Source: Gloeotrichia echinulata CP02 (GTDB lineage Bacteria; Cyanobacteriota; Cyanobacteriia; Cyanobacteriales; Nostocaceae). From it: DNA of 64,000 nucleotides. The DNA is taken from NCBI GenBank assembly GCA_038087035.1, contig CP051187.1:4903001-4967000 (forward strand), written 5' to 3'. Below are positions 1-8,322 of this stretch, in pieces. The notes under the pieces were generated by a model, which did no database searches, was not told where the DNA came from, and was given only the letters and a program-made list of their open reading frames with translations. The position numbers were made by a program, and so were the translations under genes. How positions within the stretch are numbered: the first letter of the stretch is position 1; every line of letters starts with the position of its first letter.

Positions 1-37
1 AGATGAACGGAGTTTTGAGACCGGTTCACTTTCCTCT

Positions 38-270
38 CGTTCCCAGCCTCCAGGCTCAATACAGTTCAGTTAAGGAAAATTGTCGTAGGGGCACGGCACG
101 AATAAAATTGTCATTAGAACAAAAAATTTTGGATGCCGTGCCCCTACAGTGTATATCATTCGAGCCTAACTGAACTGTATTGCCTCCAGGCTGGGAATGT
201 ATTCAAGAGGCTCTGTCTCTTGTCAAGCTACTGGAGGCGGAGCCTTCCAGAATGGGTTAAGAGCCTAGAG
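38..270. repeat. dispersed palindromic repeat, interrupted copy
   Basis: This stretch is one copy of a dispersed repeat that recurs in inverted orientation at 32027-32277. Shared blocks include the AGCCTCCAGGCTGGGAA palindrome, a 'tgtcaagctactggaggcgg' block and a terminal hairpin ('ttaagagcct agaggctctt'). The copy is split by the mini-element at 57-182. No gene was found in bases 1-510; the short open frames here lie inside the repeat. Confidence 0.7.
57..182. mobile_element. 126-bp palindromic mini-element with 10-bp target duplication
   Basis: The element begins CAATACAGTTCAGTTAAGG and ends in the near-perfect inverse, CCTAACTGAACTGTATTG. The identical 10-mer CCTCCAGGCT lies directly outside each end (47-56 and 183-192), as expected for a target-site duplication. 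An inner inverted repeat (GTAGGGGCACGGCA and its complement) makes the whole element foldable. It encodes nothing. Elements with the same CAATAC termini and 10-bp duplications lie at 5707-5799 and 32065-32192. Confidence 0.8.
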
Positions 271-510
271 GCTCTTAACCAGTCAAAGTTATTCATAGTA
301 GATCACGGTGAGAAAAGAGAATAGCAAAAAATAAATCATCCAATTTGTTACTAAAATCGTAACCGCAATTTACCCTACTAAAAATACGTTATATAATCAG
401 AGCGAAATATAAATAATATCTCTATTGACCTATTGACAATTTCAAAAATGCCTATTCACAGATAGCGCAGGCAGAAAGAACGGTATAAAAATTACTCATT
501 GAGGTGAATA

Positions 511-3500
511 ATGGGGAGTGCAAAGTCTCGCTCAATTGTTTGGTGCTGGCTACCGAATTTGACCCGTTACAGTTTAACAGTTTTGCTGAGTGTGGTAATG
601 CTGGCTGAGTCTGTGGGTGCGACACCGAGAAATACACAGTTACAAATAGCGCAGCAGTCAGGGACGCCACAAGATGCAAATCGCGCTGCGGCGCAAAAAG
701 CACAACAAGAAGCCTCTGAATTACAAAAACAGAATGCACCCTTATTAACTCAAATCATTCCTAAATTTGAAGAAGCCCTAAAATATTGGCGTTTAGCAGG
801 CGATCGCCAAAAAGAAGCCACAACACTCAATGAAATTGCTAGACGATACTGGTTTCGAGGTGAATATCCCAAAGCTGTGGAATATGCTCACAAAGCACTA
901 CCTATTTGTCAAGCTTTAGGGGATAAAGAATGTGAGGGAGCAGCCACCGGTTTACTTAGCATGAGTTACGAGAAAATGGGAGAATATCAAAAGGCGATTG
1001 ATCTCTACCTGCAAGTTCCATCACTGTTCCCTGAAACTTCCAATTTGCTACCTAGCATTTTTAGTAGCGTTGGACGTATTTACGGTGAAAAATTAGGCGC
1101 AAAACAGAAAGCACTTGATTATTACAACAAAGCTTTGGATTTCTGGAAACAAAAAGGTGATGTCGTCCAACAAGCTAATATACTTACATCTATTGGTGGT
1201 TTTTACTTATTTGCGTTAGGTGAAATCAACAAAAGCATTGAAATTCTCAAGCAAGCTAATACTCTCGATCCAGAATTTAAGAGAGATATACCATACAATT
1301 TGTTATACGGGTCGTTAGCCAGCTCAAGTTGTACAGATCAATTAGCATCATTAAAAAAGCCTCCCGATATTGAGCAACCAAAGGATTCGTCGAATCAATC
1401 CGCAACCCCTAATTCTGACGCAGTTACCAACAATAATATCGAAGAATGGAACCAACTAGTTCAAGAATCGCGCAAGGAAGAGATTCTTCAAGGTGAGGTA
1501 AGTTTTCTAGAATTTATTGCTGGTTTGGGATACGAACCAATCGGGGAATATCCAAAAGCTTTTGAAGTTTATCAACAAACGCTAAAACTAAGGCAAATAA
1601 TGGGTGAAAAACCCGCAGAAGCAAATACCCTTACCTCTATTGCTAATATTCTAAACAAGCAAGGTAAAAAACAAGAAGCAATTAATTTTCTGAATCAAGC
1701 GTTAGACATTCAACGTCAAATTAAAGATCGTTCACCAGAAGCAGATACTTTGAATACTCTCGGCGATGTTTACTTGTCTTTAGGTGCAAATTCTCAGGGT
1801 TTAAGTGCTTATAATCAAGCATTATCTCTATCGAAAATTCTTGGTAATCGCTCGACACAAATTAGTACTCTTACCAATATAGGTAGGTTTTATAGGGACT
1901 TACAAGATTACCCACAAGCTCTAAATTATTATCAGCAAGCCTTGTCTATATCCCGAACAACGGGAAAGTGTAATCATGAAGTTGGCTCACTAATTGGTAT
2001 TAGTAATAGCCACTTGAATTTGGGAGATTATCAACAAGCAATTAAAGTTGGCAATCAGGCTCTAGATCTATCTCGTAATTTAGAGATTAATGAGTATAAA
2101 TTAATCAACGAAGCACATGTACTTTCTATCTTCGCTAAAGTTGAGATTAAACAAGGAAATTATTCCCAGTCTCTAGAATACGCTCAAAAAGCCAGAAACC
2201 TAGCACTAAAATCCGGCTATAGGAACATAGCAGCTTATTATATCACGAGAACTGCTGAAGCTTACGCATCTCTCAAACAACCAGAAAAAGCCATACAAGC
2301 CTATCAAGAACAACTTGCTATTTATGGTGAAATGGGCTTATTTCCTGAACAAGCCCAAAGTCTTTACAATATTGCCAAATTGCAACGCCAAAACAACCAA
2401 CTCCCAGCAGCCCTCACTGAAATAGATAAAGCAATAAAAATCATCGAGAACATCCGCCAAGAAGTTGCTAGTCAAGACTTACGAACCTCCTTTTTTGCCA
2501 CCAAACAAGATTATTATCAACTGAAAATCGACATTTTGATGGAACTGCACAAACAAGACCCATCAAAAGGATACGACGCCGAAGCCCTTCACACTAGTGA
2601 GCGTTCCCGCGCTAGGGGTTTAATAGAACTGTTAACCGAAGCCCGTGCAGATATTCGTAAAGGCGTTGACCCAAAATTGTTAGCAGAAGAACGCCGCTTA
2701 CAGTGGAAACTCGATGCGCTAGCAAAACGACTTCAAGAATTACCCAGTAATCAAGAAAACCAAAGACCCGCCTTAAAAAAAGAAATTGAAACTCTGCTCA
2801 ATCAACAAAAAGAACTACAAACAAAAATCCGCACCAGTAGCCCTAAATATGCTGCATTGCAATATCCCGAACCTTTAAAATTACCCCAAATTCAACAGCA
2901 ATTAGATAAAGATACCCTGTTATTGCAATATTCTCTAGGAGAGGAACGCAGTTATCTTTGGGCTATCACTCCCAATTCTGTTGATAGTTATGAACTCCCT
3001 GGACGGGAAAAAATCAAAGCACCTGCAGGAAAATTCTCAGAACTATTGAAAAAATGTCAATACATCAACTGTCAGGGGTTATCCGCAGACCAAAAAGCCA
3101 AAGATTTTGCAGAAATTACCCAAGCAGCAACGGAACTCAGCAAACTTATTTTGACACCGGTTGCAGAGAAATTAGGCAAAAAGCGCTTGGTGATTGTCGC
3201 CGATGGACCATTGCAAGAAATACCCTTTGCAGCATTATCAGAACCACAGCCAGGGAAATCTAATTATCAGCCCCTCCTAGTCAACCACGAAATTGTCCAT
3301 CTCCCCTCCGTGACCGCCATAGCCACCCACCGCAAAGATTTGCACAACCGCCCACCAGCGCCCAAAACCCTAGCCGTCCTCGCTGACCCTGTATTTGCGA
3401 CTGACGACGAACGACTTACAGGTAAACCCCCATCCCTAGGGCCTGAACTCAACCTCGAACGCTCCAGCCTTCAACGTTCTGCAAAAAATCTTAACCGTAC

Positions 3501-4086
3501 AGGATGGAACCGGCTACCGGGTACCCGCACAGAAGCCCAACAAATCTTAAAACTAGTCTCACCCGACCAAAGTCTGCAAGCCCTAGATTTTGACGCCAAT
3601 TACAATTTCGTCACTAATCAAAAACTCAAACAGTATCGATTCATACTCTTTGCCACCCACGGCTTTGCAGACCCCATCAACCCAGAATCATCAGGAATTG
3701 TCCTCGCTCAATTCAACAAACAAGGCAAACCCCAGACACCAGGAACCCTGCGCCTCGGTGACATTTTTAACTTAGACTGGGATGCCGATTTAGTTGTCCT
3801 GAGTGCCTGCGAAACTGGTGTCGGTAAAGATGTCCAAGGTGAAGGGTTAGTGGGCTTGACAAGAGGATTTATGTATGCAGGGGCAAAAAGTCTTGTCGTC
3901 ACCTTGTGGCAAGTCAACGATCTAGCCACTTCAGAATTAACGCCTCAATTCTACACCACAATGTTGCAGCAAAAAACATCACCTGCGGTTGCCCTGCGTC
4001 AAGCGCAGCTCAACCTCTGGCGACAAGACACATGGCGAAACCCCTATTATTGGGCTGCTTTCACCTTGCAAGGCGAGTGGCGATGA
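511..4086 (+). CDS. secreted TPR-CHAT domain protein
   Basis: The 1191-residue protein has a hydrophobic N-terminal segment (about residues 18-38) that looks like a signal peptide or anchor. A long array of tetratricopeptide repeats follows (about 85-640, with many 'Y..AL.Y..QAL' helices), then a charged coiled linker, then a C-terminal CHAT domain (about 860-1190). The CHAT family is caspase-like. The expected His-Cys pair is present: H1050 in FATHGF and C1100 in SACETG. The family is abundant in multicellular cyanobacteria, where it is presumed to act in regulated proteolysis; HetF is a known member. The start is supported by a GAGG ribosome site about 7 bases upstream. It seems to be a single-gene unit. 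The substrate cannot be told from sequence. Confidence 0.9.
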   Translation: MGSAKSRSIVWCWLPNLTRYSLTVLLSVVMLAESVGATPRNTQLQIAQQSGTPQDANRAAAQKAQQEASELQKQNAPLLTQIIPKFEEALKYWRLAGDRQKEATTLNEIARRYWFRGEYPKAVEYAHKALPICQALGDKECEGAATGLLSMSYEKMGEYQKAIDLYLQVPSLFPETSNLLPSIFSSVGRIYGEKLGAKQKALDYYNKALDFWKQKGDVVQQANILTSIGGFYLFALGEINKSIEILKQANTLDPEFKRDIPYNLLYGSLASSSCTDQLASLKKPPDIEQPKDSSNQSATPNSDAVTNNNIEEWNQLVQESRKEEILQGEVSFLEFIAGLGYEPIGEYPKAFEVYQQTLKLRQIMGEKPAEANTLTSIANILNKQGKKQEAINFLNQALDIQRQIKDRSPEADTLNTLGDVYLSLGANSQGLSAYNQALSLSKILGNRSTQISTLTNIGRFYRDLQDYPQALNYYQQALSISRTTGKCNHEVGSLIGISNSHLNLGDYQQAIKVGNQALDLSRNLEINEYKLINEAHVLSIFAKVEIKQGNYSQSLEYAQKARNLALKSGYRNIAAYYITRTAEAYASLKQPEKAIQAYQEQLAIYGEMGLFPEQAQSLYNIAKLQRQNNQLPAALTEIDKAIKIIENIRQEVASQDLRTSFFATKQDYYQLKIDILMELHKQDPSKGYDAEALHTSERSRARGLIELLTEARADIRKGVDPKLLAEERRLQWKLDALAKRLQELPSNQENQRPALKKEIETLLNQQKELQTKIRTSSPKYAALQYPEPLKLPQIQQQLDKDTLLLQYSLGEERSYLWAITPNSVDSYELPGREKIKAPAGKFSELLKKCQYINCQGLSADQKAKDFAEITQAATELSKLILTPVAEKLGKKRLVIVADGPLQEIPFAALSEPQPGKSNYQPLLVNHEIVHLPSVTAIATHRKDLHNRPPAPKTLAVLADPVFATDDERLTGKPPSLGPELNLERSSLQRSAKNLNRTGWNRLPGTRTEAQQILKLVSPDQSLQALDFDANYNFVTNQKLKQYRFILFATHGFADPINPESSGIVLAQFNKQGKPQTPGTLRLGDIFNLDWDADLVVLSACETGVGKDVQGEGLVGLTRGFMYAGAKSLVVTLWQVNDLATSELTPQFYTTMLQQKTSPAVALRQAQLNLWRQDTWRNPYYWAAFTLQGEWR

Positions 4087-4444
4087 GCAGGGGGGGCTGG
4101 GGCATGGGGCATGGGGCATTGGGCATGGGGCATTGGGGACTGGGGACTGGGGACTAGGGACTAGGGATTAGGGACTAGGGACTAGGGACTGGGGACTAGT
4201 ACTCTGTCAAGATAAAAATGATGGACTGTAGTGCGGGCATCTTGCCCGCGTGAGCGAGACGCTCACACTACCAAAAATCCCTCAAAACAAAATTGACAGA
4301 CTACTAGGGACTGGGGACTGGGGACTGGAGACACTTCGGCAAGCTCAGTGCATCGCTGGGGAAGATAGGGAGAATAATAACTCCTAACTCATTACTCATT
4401 ACTCATTACTCATTACTCCCAATCCCCAATCCCCAATCCCCAGT
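4087..4444. repeat. heptanucleotide repeat arrays (STRR type)
   Basis: The gap between the CHAT and protease genes is filled by short tandem repeats with a 7-base period: GGGGACT/GGGACTA before the mini-element, then ATTACTC and CCCCAAT units near 4385-4440. A 'cacttcggcaagctcagtgc' motif near 4330 recurs next to similar arrays at about 29690 and 55550. This pattern is typical of Nostocales genomes. Apart from the element at 4199-4304, nothing functional was seen. Confidence 0.75.
4199..4304. mobile_element. 106-bp TA-flanked mini-element
   Basis: Ends are GTACTCTGTCAA and, inverted, GTAGTCTGTCAA, with TA directly outside both ends (4197-4198, 4305-4306). Removing the element and one TA restores the surrounding GGGACTAGGGACT array. 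TA duplication suggests mobilisation by an IS630/Tc1-like transposase, which is an inference. Other 106-bp copies lie at 19291-19396 and 43248-43353. An expanded copy is at 5433-5694 and a truncated one at 7821-7898. Confidence 0.75.
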
Positions 4445-4478
4445 CAGTTCAAATATTTACTTTGAGGAATTAGTAGCA

Positions 4479-5426
4479 ATGAATAGGAAATTTCTCGCTC
4501 TTTTTTTGGTTGGAATTCTTAGTGCTATAGCTTTGGGTGGTTGGACATCTGTACAAGTAAAAGCACAGGACAAACCACAGCAAAGCAACACACCCGAATT
4601 CATCAATGCTGAACAAGCAGGTGAATTTAAGCTCGAAGGTGATGGTAAACCTTTTATCCCAGATGGTTTGGGACGGGCGGCGAAACCTAACGAAGGCGAC
4701 TCTAGAGGAATTATTGGAGTTATAGATAACCGCATTCCCATGACTAGCAGCAAATATCCTTGGTCAGCAGTTGGTCGAATCAAAGGAACGACAGCCGATG
4801 GCAGTGGTTATTATTGCACAGGCACGTTAATCGACGCTAATCTAGTTTTAACTAATGCTCACTGCGTTATTGACCCCGAAACTGGTAAATTAAGCACCAG
4901 AATCCAGTTTCTGCCCAACGTCATCGATAGGAATTACCGAGACGTAGCAGAAGTTAAACGAGTTTTTTACGGTACAGATTTCAGCCAAAGCAGCAATTTG
5001 AGTTCTCGTGACTGGGCAATTCTGAAACTTAATCAGCCTCTAGGTCGCAAATACGGCTATTTAGGCTGGAAATCTCTACCTTCTGCCACCCTGATTAGCA
5101 ATCGCAAAGCTTTCTATTTCGTAGGCTATTCTAAGGATTTCCCTAACGAGAACTATCAAAAATATTTCAGTGCAGGGCCGGGATGGACGGCAAGTTTTGA
5201 GGCTGGATGCAGTATTGTTGGAGAAGAGAGTGGTTTTTTATTACATGATTGTGCCACTGCTGGCGGTTCTTCGGGTGGTCCGATTGTGGCTGTGATTGAC
5301 GGCGACCCTTACATTGTGGCTCTGAATAATGGTGAAGCCAAAAATCTCCGCACTGGACAAGATATCATCAATTTTGCGGTGAAAGTTTCGACTATCGAGC
5401 AAGATTTGCGGAGAAATTCGAGATAG
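4479..5426 (+). CDS. secreted trypsin-like (V8-type) serine protease
   Basis: The 315-residue protein has an N-terminal signal peptide (positive MNRK, hydrophobic stretch to about residue 24, then polar VKAQ). The chymotrypsin-fold catalytic triad is visible: H128 in TNAHCV, D178 in SRDWAIL and S265 in GGSSGGP. The layout resembles the V8/glutamyl-endopeptidase branch (peptidase family S1B). Cysteines near the catalytic His and Ser could form disulfides, which fits export to the periplasm or outside. The gene is isolated between repeat arrays, so the context gives no substrate. The family call is strong and the specificity is unknown. Confidence 0.88.
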   Translation: MNRKFLALFLVGILSAIALGGWTSVQVKAQDKPQQSNTPEFINAEQAGEFKLEGDGKPFIPDGLGRAAKPNEGDSRGIIGVIDNRIPMTSSKYPWSAVGRIKGTTADGSGYYCTGTLIDANLVLTNAHCVIDPETGKLSTRIQFLPNVIDRNYRDVAEVKRVFYGTDFSQSSNLSSRDWAILKLNQPLGRKYGYLGWKSLPSATLISNRKAFYFVGYSKDFPNENYQKYFSAGPGWTASFEAGCSIVGEESGFLLHDCATAGGSSGGPIVAVIDGDPYIVALNNGEAKNLRTGQDIINFAVKVSTIEQDLRRNSR

Positions 5427-5432
5427 TTTCTA

Positions 5433-5694
5433 GTAGTCTGTCAATTTTGTTTTGAGGGATTTTTGGTAGTGTGAGCGTCTCGCTCACGCGGGCAATTTTG
5501 TTTTGAGGGATTTTTGGTAGTGTGAGCGTCTCGCTCACGCGGGCAAGATGCCCGCACTATAGCACTTCCTATTCAGATGAGGTACAAAATTGTATCACGC
5601 GATGTAGGGGCACGGCACTGCCGTGCCCTTACCGATGTACCTCACTAGGGCGAGAAACGCTATACAGTCCATCATTTTTATCTTGACAGAGTGC
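5433..5694. mobile_element. expanded TA-flanked mini-element with a nested element
   Basis: This is a member of the 106-bp family (ends GTAGTCTGTCAA and TTGACAGAGTGC, TA at 5431-5432 and 5695-5696). It has grown by an internal direct duplication of about 51 bp (the 'ttttgagggatttttggtag' block occurs twice) and by insertion of a 103-bp palindromic element at 5560-5662. It shows layered insertion in one intergenic region. Confidence 0.75.
5560..5662. mobile_element. 103-bp palindromic element (TAGC...GCTA), nested
   Basis: The element starts TAGCACTTCC and ends GAGAAACGCTA, with TA on both sides (5558-5559, 5663-5664). Removing it and one TA rebuilds the CACTACAGTCC sequence of the surrounding mini-element. 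Its centre is the GGCACGGCACTGCCGTGCC palindrome. A second copy of exactly 103 bp is at 25115-25217, and a diverged one begins at 19431. Confidence 0.75.
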
Positions 5695-5706
5695 TAGGGT
5701 GCAAGG

Positions 5707-5799
5707 CAATACTGCTCGGTTAACGAATGTAGAGACGTTACATGTAACGTCAAGACAAGGGTTTCACGCTTTGCGATTTTCAAAACCTACGCAGTATTG
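5707..5799. mobile_element. 93-bp mini-element with 10-bp target duplication
   Basis: The ends are CAATACTGC and GCAGTATTG, and the 10-mer GGGTGCAAGG lies directly outside each end (5697-5706 and 5800-5809). The core holds a palindrome around ACGTTACATGTAACGT. It belongs to the same terminal-repeat family as 57-182 and 32065-32192. The remainder up to 5884 is low-complexity sequence ahead of the phosphate transporter gene. Confidence 0.8.
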
Positions 5800-5884
5800 G
5801 GGTGCAAGGGATGGAAAGATGGGAAGATTGGGAGAAGTATTGGGTTTAGAACCTCAAGCTTCCCACTAATCCAGTCCCCAAAAA

Positions 5885-7165
5885 ATGCTGATCACCCTCG
5901 CTATAGTCGCTATACTAGCTTTTTACGTCGCCTTTAACCTTGGTGCTAACGATGTTGCTAACGCAATGGGTACCTCTGTCGGTTCCAAAGCTGTCACCCT
6001 AACGCAAGCGCTAATCATTGCTGGGGTGTTAGAGTTTGCTGGGGCAGTATTATTTGGGCATCAGGTAACCGAAACCCTAGCCACAAAAATTGCTAATCCC
6101 GCTTTATTCGCGGCTACACCACAGACGTTTGTATTGGGGATGGTGACAGTGTTATTGGGGTCTGGGGTGTGGCTGATGATTGCCACTACCAGGGGTTTGC
6201 CTGTATCCTCTTCTCATGCAGTTGTGGGTGCGATCGCCGGATTTAGTTGGGTCGCTTTGGGAGTCGGTGCAATTGATTGGTCATCAATTGGCAAAATTAC
6301 AATCGGCTGGATTTTAACACCGTTAATTAGTGGTGCGATCGCCGCTTTGTTTTACACTCAAATCAAACACTGGATTTTAGAGCAACCAAATCAAATAGCC
6401 CAGTTACAAGAATGGATTCCCTGGTTGAGTGCGCTGCTGTTGGGGGTATTTGGCATCATTGTCCTACCTTCTGTGACTCAACCGCTAACCAATTTTTTAA
6501 TTGATCAATTTGGGTTAAACATACCCGCTTATGACATCCCCCTATTAACAGGTGCTGTAACCACATTTGCACTAACCCTTTACATTTGGCGACAGTTGCG
6601 AGCTTGGAGAGATAAGGGGTACGAGGAAAAAATTTCTGACTCCCCAATTCCCAACCCCATTGAGCTTGTATTTGCACGCTTTCAACTGCTCAGTGCTTGC
6701 TTTGTCGCCTTTGCTCATGGTTCTAATGATGTGGGAAATGCGATCGCTCCATTAGCGGCGATCGTTTATATCAATCAAACTGGTAGCGTACCCACAAATG
6801 GTTTAAATATCCCCCTTTGGATTTTAATCCTTGGTGGTATCGGCATTGTTAGTGGTTTAGCTATCTGGGGTAAAAAAGTTATCGCCACAATTGGCAAAAA
6901 TATCATTACTTTACAACCTAGCAGTGGTTTCTGCGCCGAACTCGCCACCGGTACCACCATCCTACTCGCCTCCCGGCTAGGTTTACCCGTGTCCACTTCC
7001 CACGCCCTAGTTGGCGGTGTTGTGGGGATTGGACTGGTGCAAAATATAAATTCCATTAAATTCGCAACTTTACAAAACATCGCCGCTGCTTGGCTAATTA
7101 CAGTTCCCGCCAGTGCAGTTTTAAGTGCTGCTATTTTTAGTATTGTTCGGATTTTCTTCCTTTGA
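5885..7165 (+). CDS. pit: inorganic phosphate transporter, PiT family
   Basis: The 426-residue polytopic membrane protein carries the two inverted PiT signatures: GANDVANAMGTSVGS near the N-terminus (about residues 20-34) and HGSNDVGNAIAPL in the second half (about 278-290). These mark the duplicated PHO-4/PiT architecture. A short cytosolic loop (about 235-265) separates the halves. PiT proteins import phosphate, usually as a metal-phosphate complex, driven by H+ or Na+. No phoU-like partner gene is adjacent. The ATG at 5885 has no clear ribosome site. The stop codon is immediately followed by the 21-bp tandem array, so the array lies in the 3' untranslated region. Confidence 0.93.
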   Translation: MLITLAIVAILAFYVAFNLGANDVANAMGTSVGSKAVTLTQALIIAGVLEFAGAVLFGHQVTETLATKIANPALFAATPQTFVLGMVTVLLGSGVWLMIATTRGLPVSSSHAVVGAIAGFSWVALGVGAIDWSSIGKITIGWILTPLISGAIAALFYTQIKHWILEQPNQIAQLQEWIPWLSALLLGVFGIIVLPSVTQPLTNFLIDQFGLNIPAYDIPLLTGAVTTFALTLYIWRQLRAWRDKGYEEKISDSPIPNPIELVFARFQLLSACFVAFAHGSNDVGNAIAPLAAIVYINQTGSVPTNGLNIPLWILILGGIGIVSGLAIWGKKVIATIGKNIITLQPSSGFCAELATGTTILLASRLGLPVSTSHALVGGVVGIGLVQNINSIKFATLQNIAAAWLITVPASAVLSAAIFSIVRIFFL

Positions 7166-7479
7166 AAGCTCCATCAACGGAGATAAAAGCTCCATCAACG
7201 GAGATAAAAGCTCCGTCAACGGAGATAAAAGCTCCGTCAACGGAGATAAAAGCTCCGTCAACGGAGATAAAAGCTCCGTCAACGGAGATAAAAGCTCCGT
7301 CAACGGAGATAAAAGCTCCGTCAACGGAGATAAAAGCTCCGTCAACGGAGATAAAAGCTCCATCAACGGAGATAAAAGCTCCATCAACGGAGATAAAAGC
7401 TCCATCAACGGAGATAAAAGCTCCATCAACGGAGATAAAAGCTCCGTCAACGGAGATAAAAGCTCCGTCAACGGAGATA
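7165..7479. repeat. 15 x 21-bp tandem array
   Basis: Fifteen contiguous 21-bp units, plus a decayed sixteenth, start exactly at the stop codon of the phosphate transporter. Each unit holds the imperfect palindrome CTCC(A/G)TCAACGGAG followed by ATAAAA. Units differ almost only at one A/G site, in the order AA, seven G, AAAA, GG, which suggests block expansion. As 21 bp is seven codons, several frames on both strands stay open. These frames have no other coding signs and are not called as genes. Confidence 0.9.
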
Positions 7480-7499
7480 AAAGCTGCGTTGATCAAGTT

Positions 7500-7528
7500 G
7501 TAGGGGTTTAGCAATGCTAAACCCCTAC
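7500..7528. other. hairpin after the tandem array
   Basis: A near-perfect inverted repeat (GTAGGGGTTTAGCA and TGCTAAACCCCTAC) directly follows the array. It has no T-run, so it is more likely a dispersed hairpin than a classical terminator. Confidence 0.5.
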
Positions 7529-7541
7529 GGGGCTGTGACTA

Positions 7542-7622
7542 TTAGGAGTACTTTCTGAGTATTTCCAGCACTTTTTGGTAATATTGTGTTCTGCCTTGTT
7601 GTTGAAATAGATCAGCAGCTTT
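7542..7622 (-). pseudogene. 3' remnant of a TPR-type gene
   Basis: On the minus strand this stretch reads as 26 residues ending in a stop, beginning KAADLFQQQGRTQYYQKVL, with the amphipathic character of a terminal tetratricopeptide helix. The frame is cut exactly at the boundary of the 196-bp mini-element (7623). No continuation is found beyond that element, so the rest of the gene seems lost. The identification rests on a short segment and is tentative. Confidence 0.4.
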
Positions 7623-7818
7623 GGTTCTTGCGTACTTAACGTGCTAAATTTTTAATTACAGTCGATAACTTTGTTTTAAAATCAAGGCTTACAGGCGCTT
7701 ATAGCCAAAATTTTAATCATCAGACCTAAAAGGCAGTAAATAATGGCTGTCATCTTATCCCAGCAAGGAGTTCAAGCTTATTTTTCAACATATTTAGCAC
7801 GCTAAGTACGCAAGAACC
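7623..7818. mobile_element. 196-bp mini-element with ISL3-type termini
   Basis: The terminal inverted repeats begin GGTTCTTGCGTACTTAACGT and match the termini of the ISL3-family insertion sequence at 47947-49243. The element has no coding capacity. Other copies of exactly 196 bp are at 12695-12890 and 29878-30073. The flanking 8-mers (7615-7622 and 7819-7826) are not identical, so no target duplication is visible. Confidence 0.75.
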
Positions 7819-7820
7819 CT

Positions 7821-7898
7821 AGTAGTGCGGGCATCTTGCCCGCGTGAGCGAGACGCTCACACTACCAAAAATCCCTCAAAACAAAATTGACAGACTAC
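7821..7898. mobile_element. truncated copy of the 106-bp TA mini-element
   Basis: Only the distal part of the 106-bp family remains, ending TTGACAGACTAC next to TA at 7899-7900. The CTGTCAAGATAAAAATG end is missing, apparently lost where the 196-bp element adjoins it. Confidence 0.65.
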
Positions 7899-7944
7899 TA
7901 GGACTGATACTATTTCACCACAACCCTGATACGCATAGATTTCT

Positions 7945-8155
7945 CGTAGGGGCACGGCACTGCCGTGCCCTTACCGCCGTGCCCTTACCGCCGTGCCCTT
8001 ACCGCCGTGCCCTTACCGCCGTGCCCTTACCGCCGTGCCCTTACCGCCGTGCCCTTACCGCCGTGCCCTTACCGCCGTGCCCTTACCGCCGTGCCCTTAC
8101 CGCCATGCCCTTACCGCCATGCCCTTAGCGCCGTGCCCTTACCGCCGTGCCCTTA
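7945..8155. repeat. 14 x 14-bp tandem expansion of a palindromic repeat
   Basis: A GTAGGGGCACGGCACTGCC palindrome is followed by about 14 contiguous copies of a 14-bp unit (CCGTGCCCTTACCG) from 7963 to 8155. Two copies near 8103 and 8117 carry CCATGCCC. The array looks like slippage or unequal exchange of one arm of the palindrome seen elsewhere (for example 12607-12634). Open frames through it (Pro/Cys/Ala-rich) are artefacts of the period. Bases 8165-8205 resemble the end of the 95-bp element family. Confidence 0.85.
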
Positions 8156-8322
8156 CGCGTAAAGGTGTGCGCCCCAAAAGTGTGGTTTATTTACCCGAAG
8201 TTACTGGTGAACCGATTTTTTGTAGTCAAGTTGCCTTATAATTACGGAAAACATATGTTTAATTTAAAACTGATAAGTTTTCCGTTCCAGATAATAGTGA
8301 AAACTGCATACAGCAAAGACAG

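Noticed and set aside
7121..7514. Open reading frames through the 21-bp array on both strands
   Set aside because: A 21-bp period keeps any stop-free frame open. There is no ribosome site, and the repeated heptads carry no protein-like variation.
7844..8241. Pro/Cys/Ala-rich frames at the 14-bp array
   Set aside because: They are artefacts of the tandem unit, which cycles through all three frames.
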